From contig NZ_CP033043.1 of assembly GCF_003667825.1 (NCBI RefSeq), forward strand, positions 559,001 through 623,000: 64,000 nt of DNA. The letters run 5' to 3'. Positions 26,202-35,329 of the stretch are shown piece after piece; position 1 is the first letter of the stretch; each line of letters begins with the position of its first letter. The position numbers were made by a program, and so were the translations under genes. The stretch is from Metabacillus litoralis. Its GTDB lineage: Bacteria > Bacillota > Bacilli > Bacillales > Bacillaceae. The notes beneath the pieces are model-generated. The model was not told the origin of the DNA and searched no databases. It saw only the letters and a program-made list of their open reading frames with translations.

Positions 26202-28286
26202 TTGACAGAACAAAACACAAATAAATCAGAAGAGCGGAAACTACGAAAGTCCAGATATGTCAGAATCAATGTGTTCTTTTTTCTTGTCTTTCTGTTGTTT
26301 GTCGCTCTTATCGTTCGCTTAGGAGTTGTACAAATTGTTCAAGGAGAAGAGTTTTCAAAGGAAGTCTCTAGAACAGAATCAGATTATGCAAGCTTACCAG
26401 CACCACGTGGCAAAATGTATGATCGTTACAATCGTGTTGTAGTAGACAATACAAGAGTACCAGCCATCACATATACAGTTGATAAAACAACATCAGCTGA
26501 GGATAAAATTGAAACGGCGAAAAAGCTTGCAGAATATATTAATTATGAGAACGACTTCTTAACAGATGAGCTTAAAGATCGTGATATTAAAGATTATTGG
26601 TTAGCTTCTCACCCAACTGAGGCAAAAGAACTTCTTTCTAAAAAAGAACTAGAGCTGAAGCCGTCAGAAACATACAAATTACAAGTAGAGCGTGTGCCAG
26701 AGGATGAGTTTAATACAATTAAGTCTGATCCTGAACAGATGGAGTTAGCGTATATCTATACACGCTTTTCTTCAGGATATCAGTATGAACCACAAGTTGT
26801 GAAGTCACTAAACCTAACCGATGAGGAAGTATCACTTGTTGCTGAGCATTTGGAGCAGCTTCCTGGGGTAGATGTGATTACTGACTGGGGAAGATCTTAT
26901 CCATATGAATCACTTAGCTCTATATTTGGTTCTGTAACCTCTCCTGAGGAAGGGATACTTCAATCTCGTGAAGATTATTACAAAGCAAGAGGCTATGCTA
27001 GAAATGAAAGAGTCGGGAGAAGTTATTTAGAATATCAATACGAGGATTATTTAAATCCTCGTAAAGCAAAAGTAGAATATATTTCAGATAAAGATGGTAA
27101 CATCATTTCTGAAGAAGTTGTAGATGAAGGACAAAGAGGGTATGATTTGAAGCTTTCTTTTGATATGGAACTTCAAATGGAAGTGGAAAAAATTGTAGAA
27201 GAAGAATTACTTCGGGCAAGTAAGAGTCACTTTTTAATGGACCGGGCATTTGTTGTTATGATGGACCCCTACCAAGGTGATGTATTAGCAATGGTAGGGA
27301 AACAATTAGATTCTAAAAACCGTAGCAAAATTATAGATTATCCTTATGGTACATTCACTACTCAATATGAGGCTGGCTCTACGGTTAAAGGTGCAACTGT
27401 CTTAGCTGGATATCAGAAGGGAATTCCAATCGGACAAGGATATTACGATACAAAGCTTTATTTTAAAGGAACCCCACCAAAAGGTTCTTATCGAAATCTT
27501 GGATATATGACCGATTTAAGTGCGTTAAAGCTATCTTCTAACGTGTATATGTTTTATGTTGCATTAGAGATAGCTGATATTGAATACCAGAAAAACGGAC
27601 CATTAAATGTTTCAAGTGAGGATTTCCAAAGACTGCGAAATTATTTTGCACAATTTGGATTAGGTGTACCTACAGGTATTGACTTACCACAGGAATCCTC
27701 TGGATTATTAAGTACACCAGATACAGCGGGTAAGATTTTAGATATTGCTATTGGTCAGTTTGACACATATACACCGCTTCAGCTGGCACAATATGTTTCT
27801 GTTATTGCAAATGGTGGCTCAAGGGTTCAACCACGTATTGTCACAAGTATTCATACACCTGTTGAAGACTCAACATTAGGACCTATAGCTGTTGATAAGT
27901 CTCCAAATGTGTTAAATAAAGTTAATAACACACCGGAGGAAATTGAAAGAGTTCAACAAGGTTTCAGGTTAGTTGTTACCTCTGGAACAGCTTCTGCTTA
28001 TATTGATTATGATGTTGCTGGTAAAACTGGAACATCTCAAACCAATTACTATGGTCCAAAGCGAGAGTATTGGGGTAGAAAAACAAATAACTTAAACTTT
28101 ATAGGATATTATCCTTCTGAGAACCCTGAAGTGGCTTTCAGTGTTGTTGTTCCGTGGGCTAGTAACGATAAAGATGCAGTTAACAAACACATTGCAAATC
28201 GAATCGTAAAAGCGTATATGGATCTACAAAAGAAGTATTTAACAACAACAGAGATTGAAACACAAGAAGATACAGAAACTGAATAA
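26202..28286 (+). CDS. pbpH: PbpH, class B penicillin-binding protein (transpeptidase)
   Basis: A 694-residue protein with one membrane anchor (residues 22-46) and the class B dimerisation motif LPAPRGKMYDRYNRVV. The transpeptidase domain has the active Ser393 in AGSTVKGAT, SxN in LSSNVYM and KTGT in AGKTGTSQ (near 607). It cross-links lateral-wall peptidoglycan and is redundant with PbpA for rod shape in B. subtilis. The start is a TTG at 26202 after AGGAGGAAAGC. Length (704 in B. subtilis) and the ykwC-pbpH order agree. It is transcribed alone, with a terminator on each side. Confidence 0.93.
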   Translation: MTEQNTNKSEERKLRKSRYVRINVFFFLVFLLFVALIVRLGVVQIVQGEEFSKEVSRTESDYASLPAPRGKMYDRYNRVVVDNTRVPAITYTVDKTTSAEDKIETAKKLAEYINYENDFLTDELKDRDIKDYWLASHPTEAKELLSKKELELKPSETYKLQVERVPEDEFNTIKSDPEQMELAYIYTRFSSGYQYEPQVVKSLNLTDEEVSLVAEHLEQLPGVDVITDWGRSYPYESLSSIFGSVTSPEEGILQSREDYYKARGYARNERVGRSYLEYQYEDYLNPRKAKVEYISDKDGNIISEEVVDEGQRGYDLKLSFDMELQMEVEKIVEEELLRASKSHFLMDRAFVVMMDPYQGDVLAMVGKQLDSKNRSKIIDYPYGTFTTQYEAGSTVKGATVLAGYQKGIPIGQGYYDTKLYFKGTPPKGSYRNLGYMTDLSALKLSSNVYMFYVALEIADIEYQKNGPLNVSSEDFQRLRNYFAQFGLGVPTGIDLPQESSGLLSTPDTAGKILDIAIGQFDTYTPLQLAQYVSVIANGGSRVQPRIVTSIHTPVEDSTLGPIAVDKSPNVLNKVNNTPEEIERVQQGFRLVVTSGTASAYIDYDVAGKTGTSQTNYYGPKREYWGRKTNNLNFIGYYPSENPEVAFSVVVPWASNDKDAVNKHIANRIVKAYMDLQKKYLTTTEIETQEDTETE

Positions 28287-28290
28287 TCTA

Positions 28291-28326
28291 AAAACAGTCT
28301 GTCATTGAACATGGCAGGCTGTTTTT
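28291..28326 (+). terminator. Terminator after pbpH
   Basis: AAAACAGTCTGTCAT pairs with ATGGCAGGCTGTTTT with two wobbles, followed by TTATTTT. Confidence 0.8.
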
Positions 28327-28413
28327 TATTTTAAAAAACAATAAGTAAGGAATCACACATAAATCCCTTCTCTTTTCACAAAATAACAATGAAAACGAAA
28401 GGGAGTGATCAAC

Positions 28414-28590
28414 TTGGCAAAAAGAACAAAGAAAAATGACCCACAGCAAAAAAATAAAAAAGGTTTTGATTCAAGTGTTATCGATTCTGAATTCAGTCAT
28501 GAAGTAGGAAGTACAGACACAAATAAAATTCACAAAGACAAAGCGAAGAAAGAAAAAGCTTCTAAAAACAATGGTGAATATAAAGGATAA
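28414..28590 (+). CDS. Small, highly charged hydrophilic protein
   Basis: A 58-residue Lys-rich protein (AKRTKKNDPQQKNKKGFDSS near the start, KAKKEKASKNNGEYKG at the end) with an acidic centre (SEFSHEVGS). AAAGGGAG lies nine bases before the TTG at 28414 and is adjacent to the in-frame GTG at 28405, so the TTG is preferred. I do not recognise the family; the composition resembles small proteins found in spores, but nothing specific shows this. Followed at once by a terminator. Confidence 0.6.
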   Translation: MAKRTKKNDPQQKNKKGFDSSVIDSEFSHEVGSTDTNKIHKDKAKKEKASKNNGEYKG

Positions 28591-28618
28591 AAACTTGGTG
28601 CTCAGCCAAGTTTTTTTG
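28591..28618 (+). terminator. Terminator before the acyl-CoA block
   Basis: AAACTTGG, loop TGCTCAG, CCAAGTTT, then TTTTG. Confidence 0.85.
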
Positions 28619-28659
28619 TTTAAACAATCTTAGCAAAGTGAATTTTTATAGATTAAATG

Positions 28660-28689
28660 TTGAATATTTTATTAGTTTCATTATATGAT
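28660..28689 (+). promoter_or_regulatory. Promoter of the first acyl-CoA operon
   Basis: TTGAAT (28660-28665), 18-bp spacer, TATGAT (28684-28689). Its expected start point lies just before the operator copy at 28700. Confidence 0.6.
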
Positions 28690-28699
28690 AGATATAGAA

Positions 28700-28717
28700 A
28701 CATACCGACCGGTTAGT
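28700..28717 (+). promoter_or_regulatory. TetR-type operator, copy 1
   Basis: ACATACCGACCGGTTAGT, with the dyad core ACCG-AC-CGGT. It is 17/18 identical to a site at 33165-33182. It lies just downstream of the promoter and 26 bp before the first gene, where a repressor would block transcription. The cluster's own TetR protein (32549-33112) is the obvious ligand. Confidence 0.75.
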
Positions 28718-28743
28718 TGGTGTGGGAGAAGGAGTGAGAACGA

Positions 28744-29952
28744 TTGAATTTTTCTTATTCAGAGAAGGTAATATCACTTCAAGAGAAACTACATACTTTT
28801 ATGGAAGAATATGTTTATCCTAATGAACAATTGTATGAACAACAGTTAGGTGAACAACAATCACGATGGACAACAATACCTCCTATTATGGAAGAGCTCA
28901 AGGACAAAGCAAAGGCACAAGGTTTGTGGAATTTATTTCTACCAGATAGTGAGCATGGGGCAGGTCTGTCGAATATTGAATATGCTCCGTTATGTGAAAT
29001 TATGGGAAGGTCACTTATTGCTCCGGAGGTTTTCAACTGTAATGCACCTGACACTGGCAATATGGAAGTGCTAGTTCGGTATGGAACAGAAGAGCAAAAG
29101 CAACAGTGGCTTATGCCATTATTAGATGGAAAGATTCGTTCTTGCTTTTCAATGACTGAGCCAGAAGTGGCTTCAGCTGATGCGACAAATATTTGTGCAA
29201 CGATTGAAAAAGACGGAGATGAGTATGTGATCAATGGCCGTAAGTGGTGGTCCTCAGGTGCGGGAGATCCAAGATGTAAAATAGCCATTGTTATGGGGAA
29301 AAATGATCCTGAAGCTCCAAAGCATGAACAGCAATCTATGATCTTAGTACCACTAGATACTCCAGGTGTAAAAATTGAACGTGTTCTACCTGTTTTTGGA
29401 TACGATCATGCACCACATGGTCATGCAGAAATTTCTTTTCAGTCAGTTCGTGTTCCAGCAGCAAATATGATTCTAGGAGAAGGAAAAGGCTTTGCTATTG
29501 CACAGGGAAGATTAGGTCCAGGGAGAATACATCACTGTATGCGTCTAATTGGAGCAGCAGAAAGAGCGCTTGAACTTTTATGTAAGCGTGTACAAAGTAG
29601 AGAAGCATTTGGAAGAAGCCTTTCCCAACAAGGAGTTATTAGAGAGTGGATTGCTGACTCTAGAATTGAAATTGAACAAGCAAGGTTACTAACCCTCAAA
29701 GCAGCATATATGATGGATACAGTTGGGAATAAACAAGCTAAAGCAGAAATTGCCATGATTAAGGTTGTGGCCCCTTCTATGGCACTAAAGGTGTTAGATC
29801 GTGCCATTCAAGCGTTTGGAGGAGCTGGTGTGAGTGAAGATTTTCCATTAGCAGCTCAATGGGCAAATGCAAGAACACTAAGAATAGCAGATGGTCCAGA
29901 TGAAGTTCATCGCGCCCAAATAGGTAGGCTGGAATTAAAAAAATATCAGTAG
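28744..29952 (+). CDS. ACAD10/11-type acyl-CoA dehydrogenase
   Basis: A 402-residue flavoprotein of the acyl-CoA dehydrogenase fold. [67 protein letters not shown] and [19 protein letters not shown] match the dehydrogenase domain of human ACAD11 and bacterial LvaC-like enzymes much better than classical short/medium-chain enzymes. That group acts on 4-phospho-acyl-CoAs, removing phosphate from 4-hydroxy acids. A matching kinase is encoded separately at 35330. The start is a TTG at 28744, after GAAGGAG at a somewhat long spacing. First gene of an operon with an SDR and a CoA ligase, behind an operator. The exact substrate is inferred. Confidence 0.88.
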   Translation: MNFSYSEKVISLQEKLHTFMEEYVYPNEQLYEQQLGEQQSRWTTIPPIMEELKDKAKAQGLWNLFLPDSEHGAGLSNIEYAPLCEIMGRSLIAPEVFNCNAPDTGNMEVLVRYGTEEQKQQWLMPLLDGKIRSCFSMTEPEVASADATNICATIEKDGDEYVINGRKWWSSGAGDPRCKIAIVMGKNDPEAPKHEQQSMILVPLDTPGVKIERVLPVFGYDHAPHGHAEISFQSVRVPAANMILGEGKGFAIAQGRLGPGRIHHCMRLIGAAERALELLCKRVQSREAFGRSLSQQGVIREWIADSRIEIEQARLLTLKAAYMMDTVGNKQAKAEIAMIKVVAPSMALKVLDRAIQAFGGAGVSEDFPLAAQWANARTLRIADGPDEVHRAQIGRLELKKYQ

Positions 29953-29972
29953 ACAGTAAGGAGGGAATGACT

Positions 29973-30746
29973 ATGCATATTAAGGATTTATTTGATTTAT
30001 CAGGTAAAACAGCTGTTATTACAGGTGGTGGAAGAGGACTCGGAGAACAAATTGCAGAAGGAGTTGCAGAAGCTGGAGCTAATATTGTTTTGTGCTCAAG
30101 AAAAGAAGAGGCATGTGTTGAAGTCGCAAATCGTTTAGCCAAAAATGGTGTTCAAGCACTTGGTCTTAAGTGTGATATTACTAAAAAAGAGGATATTACC
30201 TATGTTGTTAATGAAACAATGAAACGATTCGGACAAATAGATATTCTTGTTAATAATAGTGGAGCAACATGGGGAGCCCCTGCCGTAGAAATGCCACTTG
30301 AGGCATGGCAGAAGGTAATTGATGTAAATGTGACCGGAACATTTTTAATGAGCCAAGCGGTTGGTAAAGAGATGATTAAACAAAAAAGTGGAAAAATCAT
30401 AAATATTTCATCTGTTGCAGGCCTAGGGGGAACAGATCCCAATTTAATGGACACCATCGGGTATAACACAAGTAAAGGAGCTGTTATTACTCTTACAAAA
30501 GATTTAGCCGCTAAATGGGGACAGTACAATATTAATGTAAATGCTATTGCTCCAGGATTTTTTCCAACAAAAATGTCAAAGGTTATCATTGAGCATGGTA
30601 AAGACCATTTTCTTTCAGGAACACCTCTGAAGCGATTTGGATCAGATCAAGATTTAAAAGGGGTTGCTGTATTTTTAGCCTCAAGAGCATCAGATTTTAT
30701 AACAGGTGATGTACTTGTTGTCGATGGTGGCACACATGTGTTATAA
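29973..30746 (+). CDS. SDR family oxidoreductase (acyl-block SDR 1)
   Basis: A 257-residue classical SDR: TGGGRGLGEQIAEG, NNSG in DILVNNSGATWG, catalytic Ser in IINISSVAGLGG and YNTSKGAV (intact YxxxK), closing with VLVVDGGTHVL. It resembles gluconate 5-dehydrogenase/2-deoxygluconate dehydrogenase-type enzymes and is probably NAD(P)H-dependent. In the pseudomonad lva operon an SDR (LvaD) sits beside the dehydrogenase; here it directly follows the ACAD11-type gene by about 20 bp, suggesting it acts on the same substrate, for example interconverting keto and hydroxy groups. AAGGAGGG is eight bases from the ATG at 29973 and only two from the ATG at 29967. Confidence 0.88.
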   Translation: MHIKDLFDLSGKTAVITGGGRGLGEQIAEGVAEAGANIVLCSRKEEACVEVANRLAKNGVQALGLKCDITKKEDITYVVNETMKRFGQIDILVNNSGATWGAPAVEMPLEAWQKVIDVNVTGTFLMSQAVGKEMIKQKSGKIINISSVAGLGGTDPNLMDTIGYNTSKGAVITLTKDLAAKWGQYNINVNAIAPGFFPTKMSKVIIEHGKDHFLSGTPLKRFGSDQDLKGVAVFLASRASDFITGDVLVVDGGTHVL

Positions 30747-30792
30747 AACTAGCTTTATCGTTTTCTATCATTTTTCTTTAGGAGGTATGTAA

Positions 30793-32406
30793 ATGGAAAG
30801 CAATCAAAAGTGGTTGGCTAAATATCCTAATTCAATGTCTAATAATGTTGATATTCCTCATATTTCTCTACCTGAAATGCTACAAAATACTATTAAAAAA
30901 TACGGGAATCATGAGGCAATTTCTTTCTATGGTAAGAGATTTACGTATCATGAAGTGGCAAAAATGGTTTTTGCGTTTACATCAGCCCTCCAACAGTCAG
31001 GTGTACAAAAAGGTGATAGAGTTGCGATTATGCTACCTAACTGTCCACAGTATGTTGTCTCCTATTACGGTGCCTTAGGTGCTGGTGGGATTGTTACTCA
31101 GCTAAATCCTATGCTTGTTGAAAGAGAGCTAGAGTATATTTTAAATGATGCTGGTGCTGAAACAATTGTTGTTTTTGACAGTATTTACCCTAGAGTAAAG
31201 TCTATACAGTCAAAAACACAGTTGAAAAATATCATAACTGTTAGTCTTCAACCTTCTGGGAAAGATCAGGAAGAGGATGACACATTTGAGAGTTTTCTAG
31301 CTAAGCAGAACGGTCAGGTTTTACCAGTTAATATTGAGCCGGAACATGATATCGCGGTATTACAATATACGGGAGGAACGACTGGACGTTCAAAAGGAGC
31401 TATGCTAACTCACCGAAATGTCGTTGCAAATGCTGTACAATCTTATGAATTTTTTAAAGAAGAAATTATTATGGGACAAGAAAAATGTTTGACAGTCATT
31501 CCGTTATTCCATGTTTTCGGAATGTCTAGCTGCATGAACCTTACCATCTTGTGTGGAAACTGTTTAATCATGCTCCCGAGATTTGATTTAGAGGAGGTGC
31601 TACAAACAATTAAGAAGGAACAGCCTACAGTGTTTCCAGGCGTGCCAACGATGTATGTAGCAATTACTAACCATCCTAAAGCTGAGGAATATGGAATTGA
31701 TTCAATTAAAACGTGCAACAGTGGAAGTGCTCCAATGCCTGTTGAATTGTTGAATGAATTTGAAAGAAAAACAGGGGCCAAGATTTTGGAGGGTTATGGA
31801 CTTTCTGAGGCTTCACCCACTACTCATTGTAACCCGCCATTTGCAGAAAGGAAGGCTGGTACTGTTGGGTTAGGGTTGCCTAACACTGCTTATAAAATAG
31901 TGGATGTAGCAACAGGAAAACAGGAAGCACCAATTGGAGAGCTGGGAGAACTAATTATAAGTGGGCCACAGGTGATGAAAGGCTACTGGAATATGCCTGA
32001 GGAAACAGCTGTTACACTTAGAGATGGCTGGTTGTTTACTGGTGATATTGCAAGAATGGATGAGGAAGGCTATGTTTCAATTGTGGATCGTAAAAAAGAT
32101 CTCATTATTGCAAGCGGTTACAACATCTATCCGAGAGATATTGAAGAAATTCTATATGAACATCCTAGTGTTCAAGAAGCAGTTGTCATTGGTATACCTG
32201 ATGAGTATCGAGGGGAAACGGTAAAAGCATTTATTGTCTTAAAATCAGGGAAAACAGCAACAGAAGAGGAAATGATAGAATACAGCCGTAAACATTTGGC
32301 TACCTATAAAGTTCCAAGGTTTATTGAATTTCGGAAGGAATTGCCTAAAACAAATGTCGGAAAGATTTTAAGACGTGCTTTGAGGGAAGAAGTATTAAAA
32401 CAATAA
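30793..32406 (+). CDS. Acyl-CoA synthetase (AMP-forming, FadD/LcfB-like)
   Basis: A 537-residue adenylate-forming ligase: YTGGTTGRSKGAMLTHRN (P-loop), GYGLSEASPTTHCNP, GWLFTGDIARMDEEGY, and DRKKDLIIASGYNIYPRDIE, with the catalytic Lys in KTNVGKILRRALRE. It activates a carboxylic acid to its CoA thioester with ATP, probably medium- or long-chain given the similarity to long-chain ligases. AGGAGG lies before the ATG. It is the third gene after the operator-controlled promoter, giving the block its entry step. Confidence 0.92.
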   Translation: MESNQKWLAKYPNSMSNNVDIPHISLPEMLQNTIKKYGNHEAISFYGKRFTYHEVAKMVFAFTSALQQSGVQKGDRVAIMLPNCPQYVVSYYGALGAGGIVTQLNPMLVERELEYILNDAGAETIVVFDSIYPRVKSIQSKTQLKNIITVSLQPSGKDQEEDDTFESFLAKQNGQVLPVNIEPEHDIAVLQYTGGTTGRSKGAMLTHRNVVANAVQSYEFFKEEIIMGQEKCLTVIPLFHVFGMSSCMNLTILCGNCLIMLPRFDLEEVLQTIKKEQPTVFPGVPTMYVAITNHPKAEEYGIDSIKTCNSGSAPMPVELLNEFERKTGAKILEGYGLSEASPTTHCNPPFAERKAGTVGLGLPNTAYKIVDVATGKQEAPIGELGELIISGPQVMKGYWNMPEETAVTLRDGWLFTGDIARMDEEGYVSIVDRKKDLIIASGYNIYPRDIEEILYEHPSVQEAVVIGIPDEYRGETVKAFIVLKSGKTATEEEMIEYSRKHLATYKVPRFIEFRKELPKTNVGKILRRALREEVLKQ

Positions 32407-32507
32407 AGAATTCAATCTATTTTACTGATAACTAAAAGGATAAATACTTGAAATTAACCATAGTTAAAACTGTTAATAGCTCTAAACAAAGACATCTTAG
32501 CCTATGG

Positions 32508-32513
32508 TATAAT
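32508..32513 (+). promoter_or_regulatory. Extended -10 of the tetR gene
   Basis: TGGTATAAT (extended -10) 36 bp before the tetR start; the -35 is poor. No copy of the 18-bp operator is seen here, so autoregulation is not evident. Confidence 0.5.
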
Positions 32514-32548
32514 CTGAAAAAAGTAGAATAGATTGAGAGGATATGAAA

Positions 32549-33112
32549 ATGAAAGAGAAAATAAGAGAGCAAAGTATTCAACTATTTGCAACAAAAGGCT
32601 TTAAAGAAACATCCATCCAAGATATTGTAGATGCTCTCAATGTCACTAAAGGAACATTTTATTATTATTTCACTTCTAAGGAACAGCTGTTAATGGATAT
32701 ACATCTGCAGTATATTGATGATTTGTTAGAAAAACAGGAAAGCATTATAAAAAACGAATCCATGAATTGTAAGGATAAGTTGTATAACATCGTTTATATG
32801 CTCATTCATGATATTGAAAAAGAAGGATTAAGTGCAAAGGTGTTCTTTCGTGAAATGCGTAACCTTAATGAAGATCATCTTACATTAATAGTCCCGAAAC
32901 GAGATCAATTTAGAATCAATATCCAAAAATTATTAGATGAAGGTATTGAACAAAACGAAATTCGCTCTGATTTACCGACAGATATTGTAACACTCAGTAT
33001 ATTAGGAATGACTAACTGGAGCTATTTTTGGTTTGATCCTCAAGGAAGGGCATCAGACAAGGACGTTTCAGAGGTGTTTATTAAAGTGTTATTAGAAGGA
33101 TTGGCTGTGTAA
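32549..33112 (+). CDS. TetR/AcrR family regulator of the acyl-CoA block
   Basis: A 187-residue repressor: N-terminal HTH with GFKETSIQDIVDALNVTKGT then FYYYFTSKEQLL, and a ligand-binding C-terminal part. The ATG at 32549 is eight bases from GAGAGG; the ATG at 32543 is too close. It sits between two operons that each carry a copy of the same 18-bp operator, so it very likely represses both and is released by an acyl-CoA, as with FadR-type TetR proteins of Bacillus. Its own terminator separates it from the second operon. Confidence 0.9.
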   Translation: MKEKIREQSIQLFATKGFKETSIQDIVDALNVTKGTFYYYFTSKEQLLMDIHLQYIDDLLEKQESIIKNESMNCKDKLYNIVYMLIHDIEKEGLSAKVFFREMRNLNEDHLTLIVPKRDQFRINIQKLLDEGIEQNEIRSDLPTDIVTLSILGMTNWSYFWFDPQGRASDKDVSEVFIKVLLEGLAV

Positions 33113-33116
33113 TTGC

Positions 33117-33147
33117 CTGATGATGCAAGATTAACTTGCATCATCAG
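33117..33147 (+). terminator. Terminator after the tetR gene
   Basis: CTGATGATGCAAG pairs perfectly with CTTGCATCATCAG across ATTAA; followed by AAAAATTTTTG. Confidence 0.8.
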
Positions 33148-33164
33148 AAAAATTTTTGAACAAA

Positions 33165-33182
33165 ACATACCGACTGGTTAGT
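33165..33182 (+). promoter_or_regulatory. TetR-type operator, copy 2
   Basis: ACATACCGACTGGTTAGT, one base different from copy 1, located 20 bp before the second operon's first gene. A TTGAAC (33156-33161) just upstream may be the -35; the matching -10 is weak. Confidence 0.7.
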
Positions 33183-33202
33183 AAGTAAAAGGAGGATTTA
33201 TC

Positions 33203-34084
33203 ATGAAAAATCAAGTTCAATCAATTTGTGTTGTTGGAGCAGGGCAAATGGGTCATCAAATTGCCATGTTAAGTGCATTAGCTGGATTTGAAACAATCAT
33301 TCAAGATGTAAATGAAAATGCCCTTCAAAAGGCAGAATCAACTCTACATACAATAATGGATAAATGGGTAACGAAAGGGAAAATCAGTAGTGAAACCAAG
33401 ATGGAGTCTTTTCAAAGATTAACATTTTCCACCAATTTACTTCATTCGGTGCAAGATGCAGATTTTATTATAGAAGCAATCGTTGAAAAATTAGATGCAA
33501 AGCAGGAATTATTCCGTAAGCTTGATGAATTTGCAAAGCCTGAAGCGATCTTAGCTTCAAACAGTTCAACAATTGTTAACTCTCTCCTAGCCGAAGTAAC
33601 GAATCGTCCTGATAAGGTTGTGAATATGCATTTCTTTTTTCCACCTCTTGTGATGGATTGTGTAGAGGTTGTGAAAAGTGAAAAAACATCAGAGCTTACA
33701 GCTCAAATGACGATGCTTGTATGTGAAAAAATGAATCGAACTGCAGTTCTTTTACAAAAGGAGATCTCAGGATTTATTGCTAATCGAATTTTAGGAGCAT
33801 TACAGCGTGAAGCTGTTTATCTTTATGAAAATGGATATGCAGATTATAAAGATATTGATCGAATTTGTAAAAAGGCTTTAAGCCATCCAATTGGACCATT
33901 TGAATTAATGGATTTATCAGGAATCGATGTTGGCTATTTTGTTATGCAACAAAGATTCGCAGAAACTGGTGATCCGGCGGATAGGCCTGCTGAATGTATT
34001 GAGGAAAAAGTAAAGCAAGGTCATTTAGGAAGAAAAACCGGAAAGGGATGGTATGAGTATAAGAAGGAAGAGGTGAGAGGCTGA
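33203..34084 (+). CDS. 3-hydroxyacyl-CoA dehydrogenase
   Basis: A 293-residue NAD-dependent dehydrogenase of the HBD/PaaH type: CVVGAGQMGHQIAMLSALAG, DADFIIEAIVEKLDAK, ILASNSSTI, and GFIANRILGALQREA, ending KTGKGWYEY. It oxidises (S)-3-hydroxyacyl-CoA to 3-ketoacyl-CoA. The catalytic His is present in MHFFFPP, but the usual HFFNP has become HFFFP, replacing a conserved Asn by Phe near the active site, which may change substrate range. AAAGGAGG precedes the ATG. Its stop overlaps the next start by one base (TGATG). Confidence 0.9.
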   Translation: MKNQVQSICVVGAGQMGHQIAMLSALAGFETIIQDVNENALQKAESTLHTIMDKWVTKGKISSETKMESFQRLTFSTNLLHSVQDADFIIEAIVEKLDAKQELFRKLDEFAKPEAILASNSSTIVNSLLAEVTNRPDKVVNMHFFFPPLVMDCVEVVKSEKTSELTAQMTMLVCEKMNRTAVLLQKEISGFIANRILGALQREAVYLYENGYADYKDIDRICKKALSHPIGPFELMDLSGIDVGYFVMQQRFAETGDPADRPAECIEEKVKQGHLGRKTGKGWYEYKKEEVRG

Positions 34085-34863
34085 TGACGTCAATCATAAA
34101 AGTAGAAAAAGACCATTCTATTGCAGTTCTTACAATTGATAATCCACCATTAAATGTCATGAACCATCAAGTTCTTCAAGAGCTAAAATCTTTATTTATA
34201 GAGATAGAGAATGATCAAGATGTCATAGCAATTATTTTAACTGGGGCAGGAGAGCGGACTTTTATGGCTGGAGCTGATATTAAAGAATTTCCTTCTTTAA
34301 TTGGTAAAAAGGGTATAAAAGAAAATTTTATGTTAACCCATCAAATTCTTGATAGGATCGACAATTGCTCAAAGCCAACAATTGCAGTATTGAATGGTCT
34401 AACACTTGGAGGCGGCTGTGAGCTTGCTTTAACGTGTGACATAAGGATAGCAGAAGAACATGTTTCTATTGGATTGCCTGAAATCAAATTAGGTTTGTTC
34501 CCAGGTGGAGGTGGTACTCAAAGGTTACCTCGTGCCGTCGGAGAAGCAAGAGCAAAGGAGATGATGTTTACAGGTACTCCAATTGATGCTAAGAAGGCTG
34601 AAAGAATTGGTCTTGTAAATGAGGTTGTTCCTAAAGGGGAGGGGTTGAATAAGGCTCTTGAGATGGCAAGACAAATTAGCCAGCATTCTCTTCAGGCATT
34701 GTCTAGGATAAAAAAAGCAGTAGATGAAGGCCTTAGTACTGAACTTTCTAAAGGAATAAATCGTGAAGCGGAACTGTTTGAAGAGGTATTTCAAACAGAT
34801 GACATAAAAGAAGGGGTAGGAGCTTTTATTGAAAAACGCAAACCGGTGTTTATTCATAGATAA
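34084..34863 (+). CDS. Enoyl-CoA hydratase (crotonase 1)
   Basis: A 259-residue crotonase: AGADIKEF forms the oxyanion hole with GGGCELALTCD, and both catalytic Glu residues are present (GGGCELAL, GLPEIKLGLFPGGGGTQRL). It therefore should hydrate trans-2-enoyl-CoA to 3-hydroxyacyl-CoA, the step preceding the dehydrogenase encoded just upstream with which it is translationally coupled. C-terminal FIEKRKPVF is typical. Substrate chain length cannot be told. Confidence 0.92.
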   Translation: MTSIIKVEKDHSIAVLTIDNPPLNVMNHQVLQELKSLFIEIENDQDVIAIILTGAGERTFMAGADIKEFPSLIGKKGIKENFMLTHQILDRIDNCSKPTIAVLNGLTLGGGCELALTCDIRIAEEHVSIGLPEIKLGLFPGGGGTQRLPRAVGEARAKEMMFTGTPIDAKKAERIGLVNEVVPKGEGLNKALEMARQISQHSLQALSRIKKAVDEGLSTELSKGINREAELFEEVFQTDDIKEGVGAFIEKRKPVFIHR

Positions 34864-34878
34864 GGAGCTGAAGAAAAG

Positions 34879-35283
34879 ATGAAGCATGAAACAGTAGTAA
34901 AAGTTCGTTTTTGTGAAACAGATGCCCTAGGACATGTAAACAACACCAGTTTTTTTATTTATTTGGAAGAAGCACGGGTTTTATTTTTTGAAAGTATAGG
35001 ATATTCGATGAAAATGGATGGCTGGGAATTTATTCTTGCTTCTACAAAATGTGATTTCATCGGGCAAGCTTTTTTTAATCAAAAGCTAAAGATTGAAACA
35101 GAAGTTAGTAAAATTGGCAATAAAAGCTTTCATTTAGCTCATTCCATTATTGATGATATAACAGGTGAATTGGTTGCTAGAGGCGAGGCAATCATTGTTT
35201 ATTTTAATTTTGAACTGCAAAAAAGTATGCCAATTCCGAATGAGTTAAAAGAAGCATTACAAAGTCATCATACCCTTATTTAG
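34879..35283 (+). CDS. Acyl-CoA thioesterase, hot-dog fold (4HBT/YbgC-like)
   Basis: A 134-residue single hot-dog protein: VRFCETDALGHVNNTSFFIY (the Asp-Gly/Ala-His-Asn active-site region) and LEEARVLFFESIGYS. It hydrolyses acyl-CoA or aryl-CoA thioesters in the cytoplasm and could free CoA from dead-end intermediates of this pathway. AAGGAGCTGAAGAAAAG precedes the ATG, 15 bp after the crotonase gene. The motif and length are standard; the substrate is not known. Confidence 0.88.
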   Translation: MKHETVVKVRFCETDALGHVNNTSFFIYLEEARVLFFESIGYSMKMDGWEFILASTKCDFIGQAFFNQKLKIETEVSKIGNKSFHLAHSIIDDITGELVARGEAIIVYFNFELQKSMPIPNELKEALQSHHTLI

Positions 35284-35329
35284 ATTAGTAACTACCCTAG
35301 TTTGTATCCTATTAAAAGGAGTGAAAATC

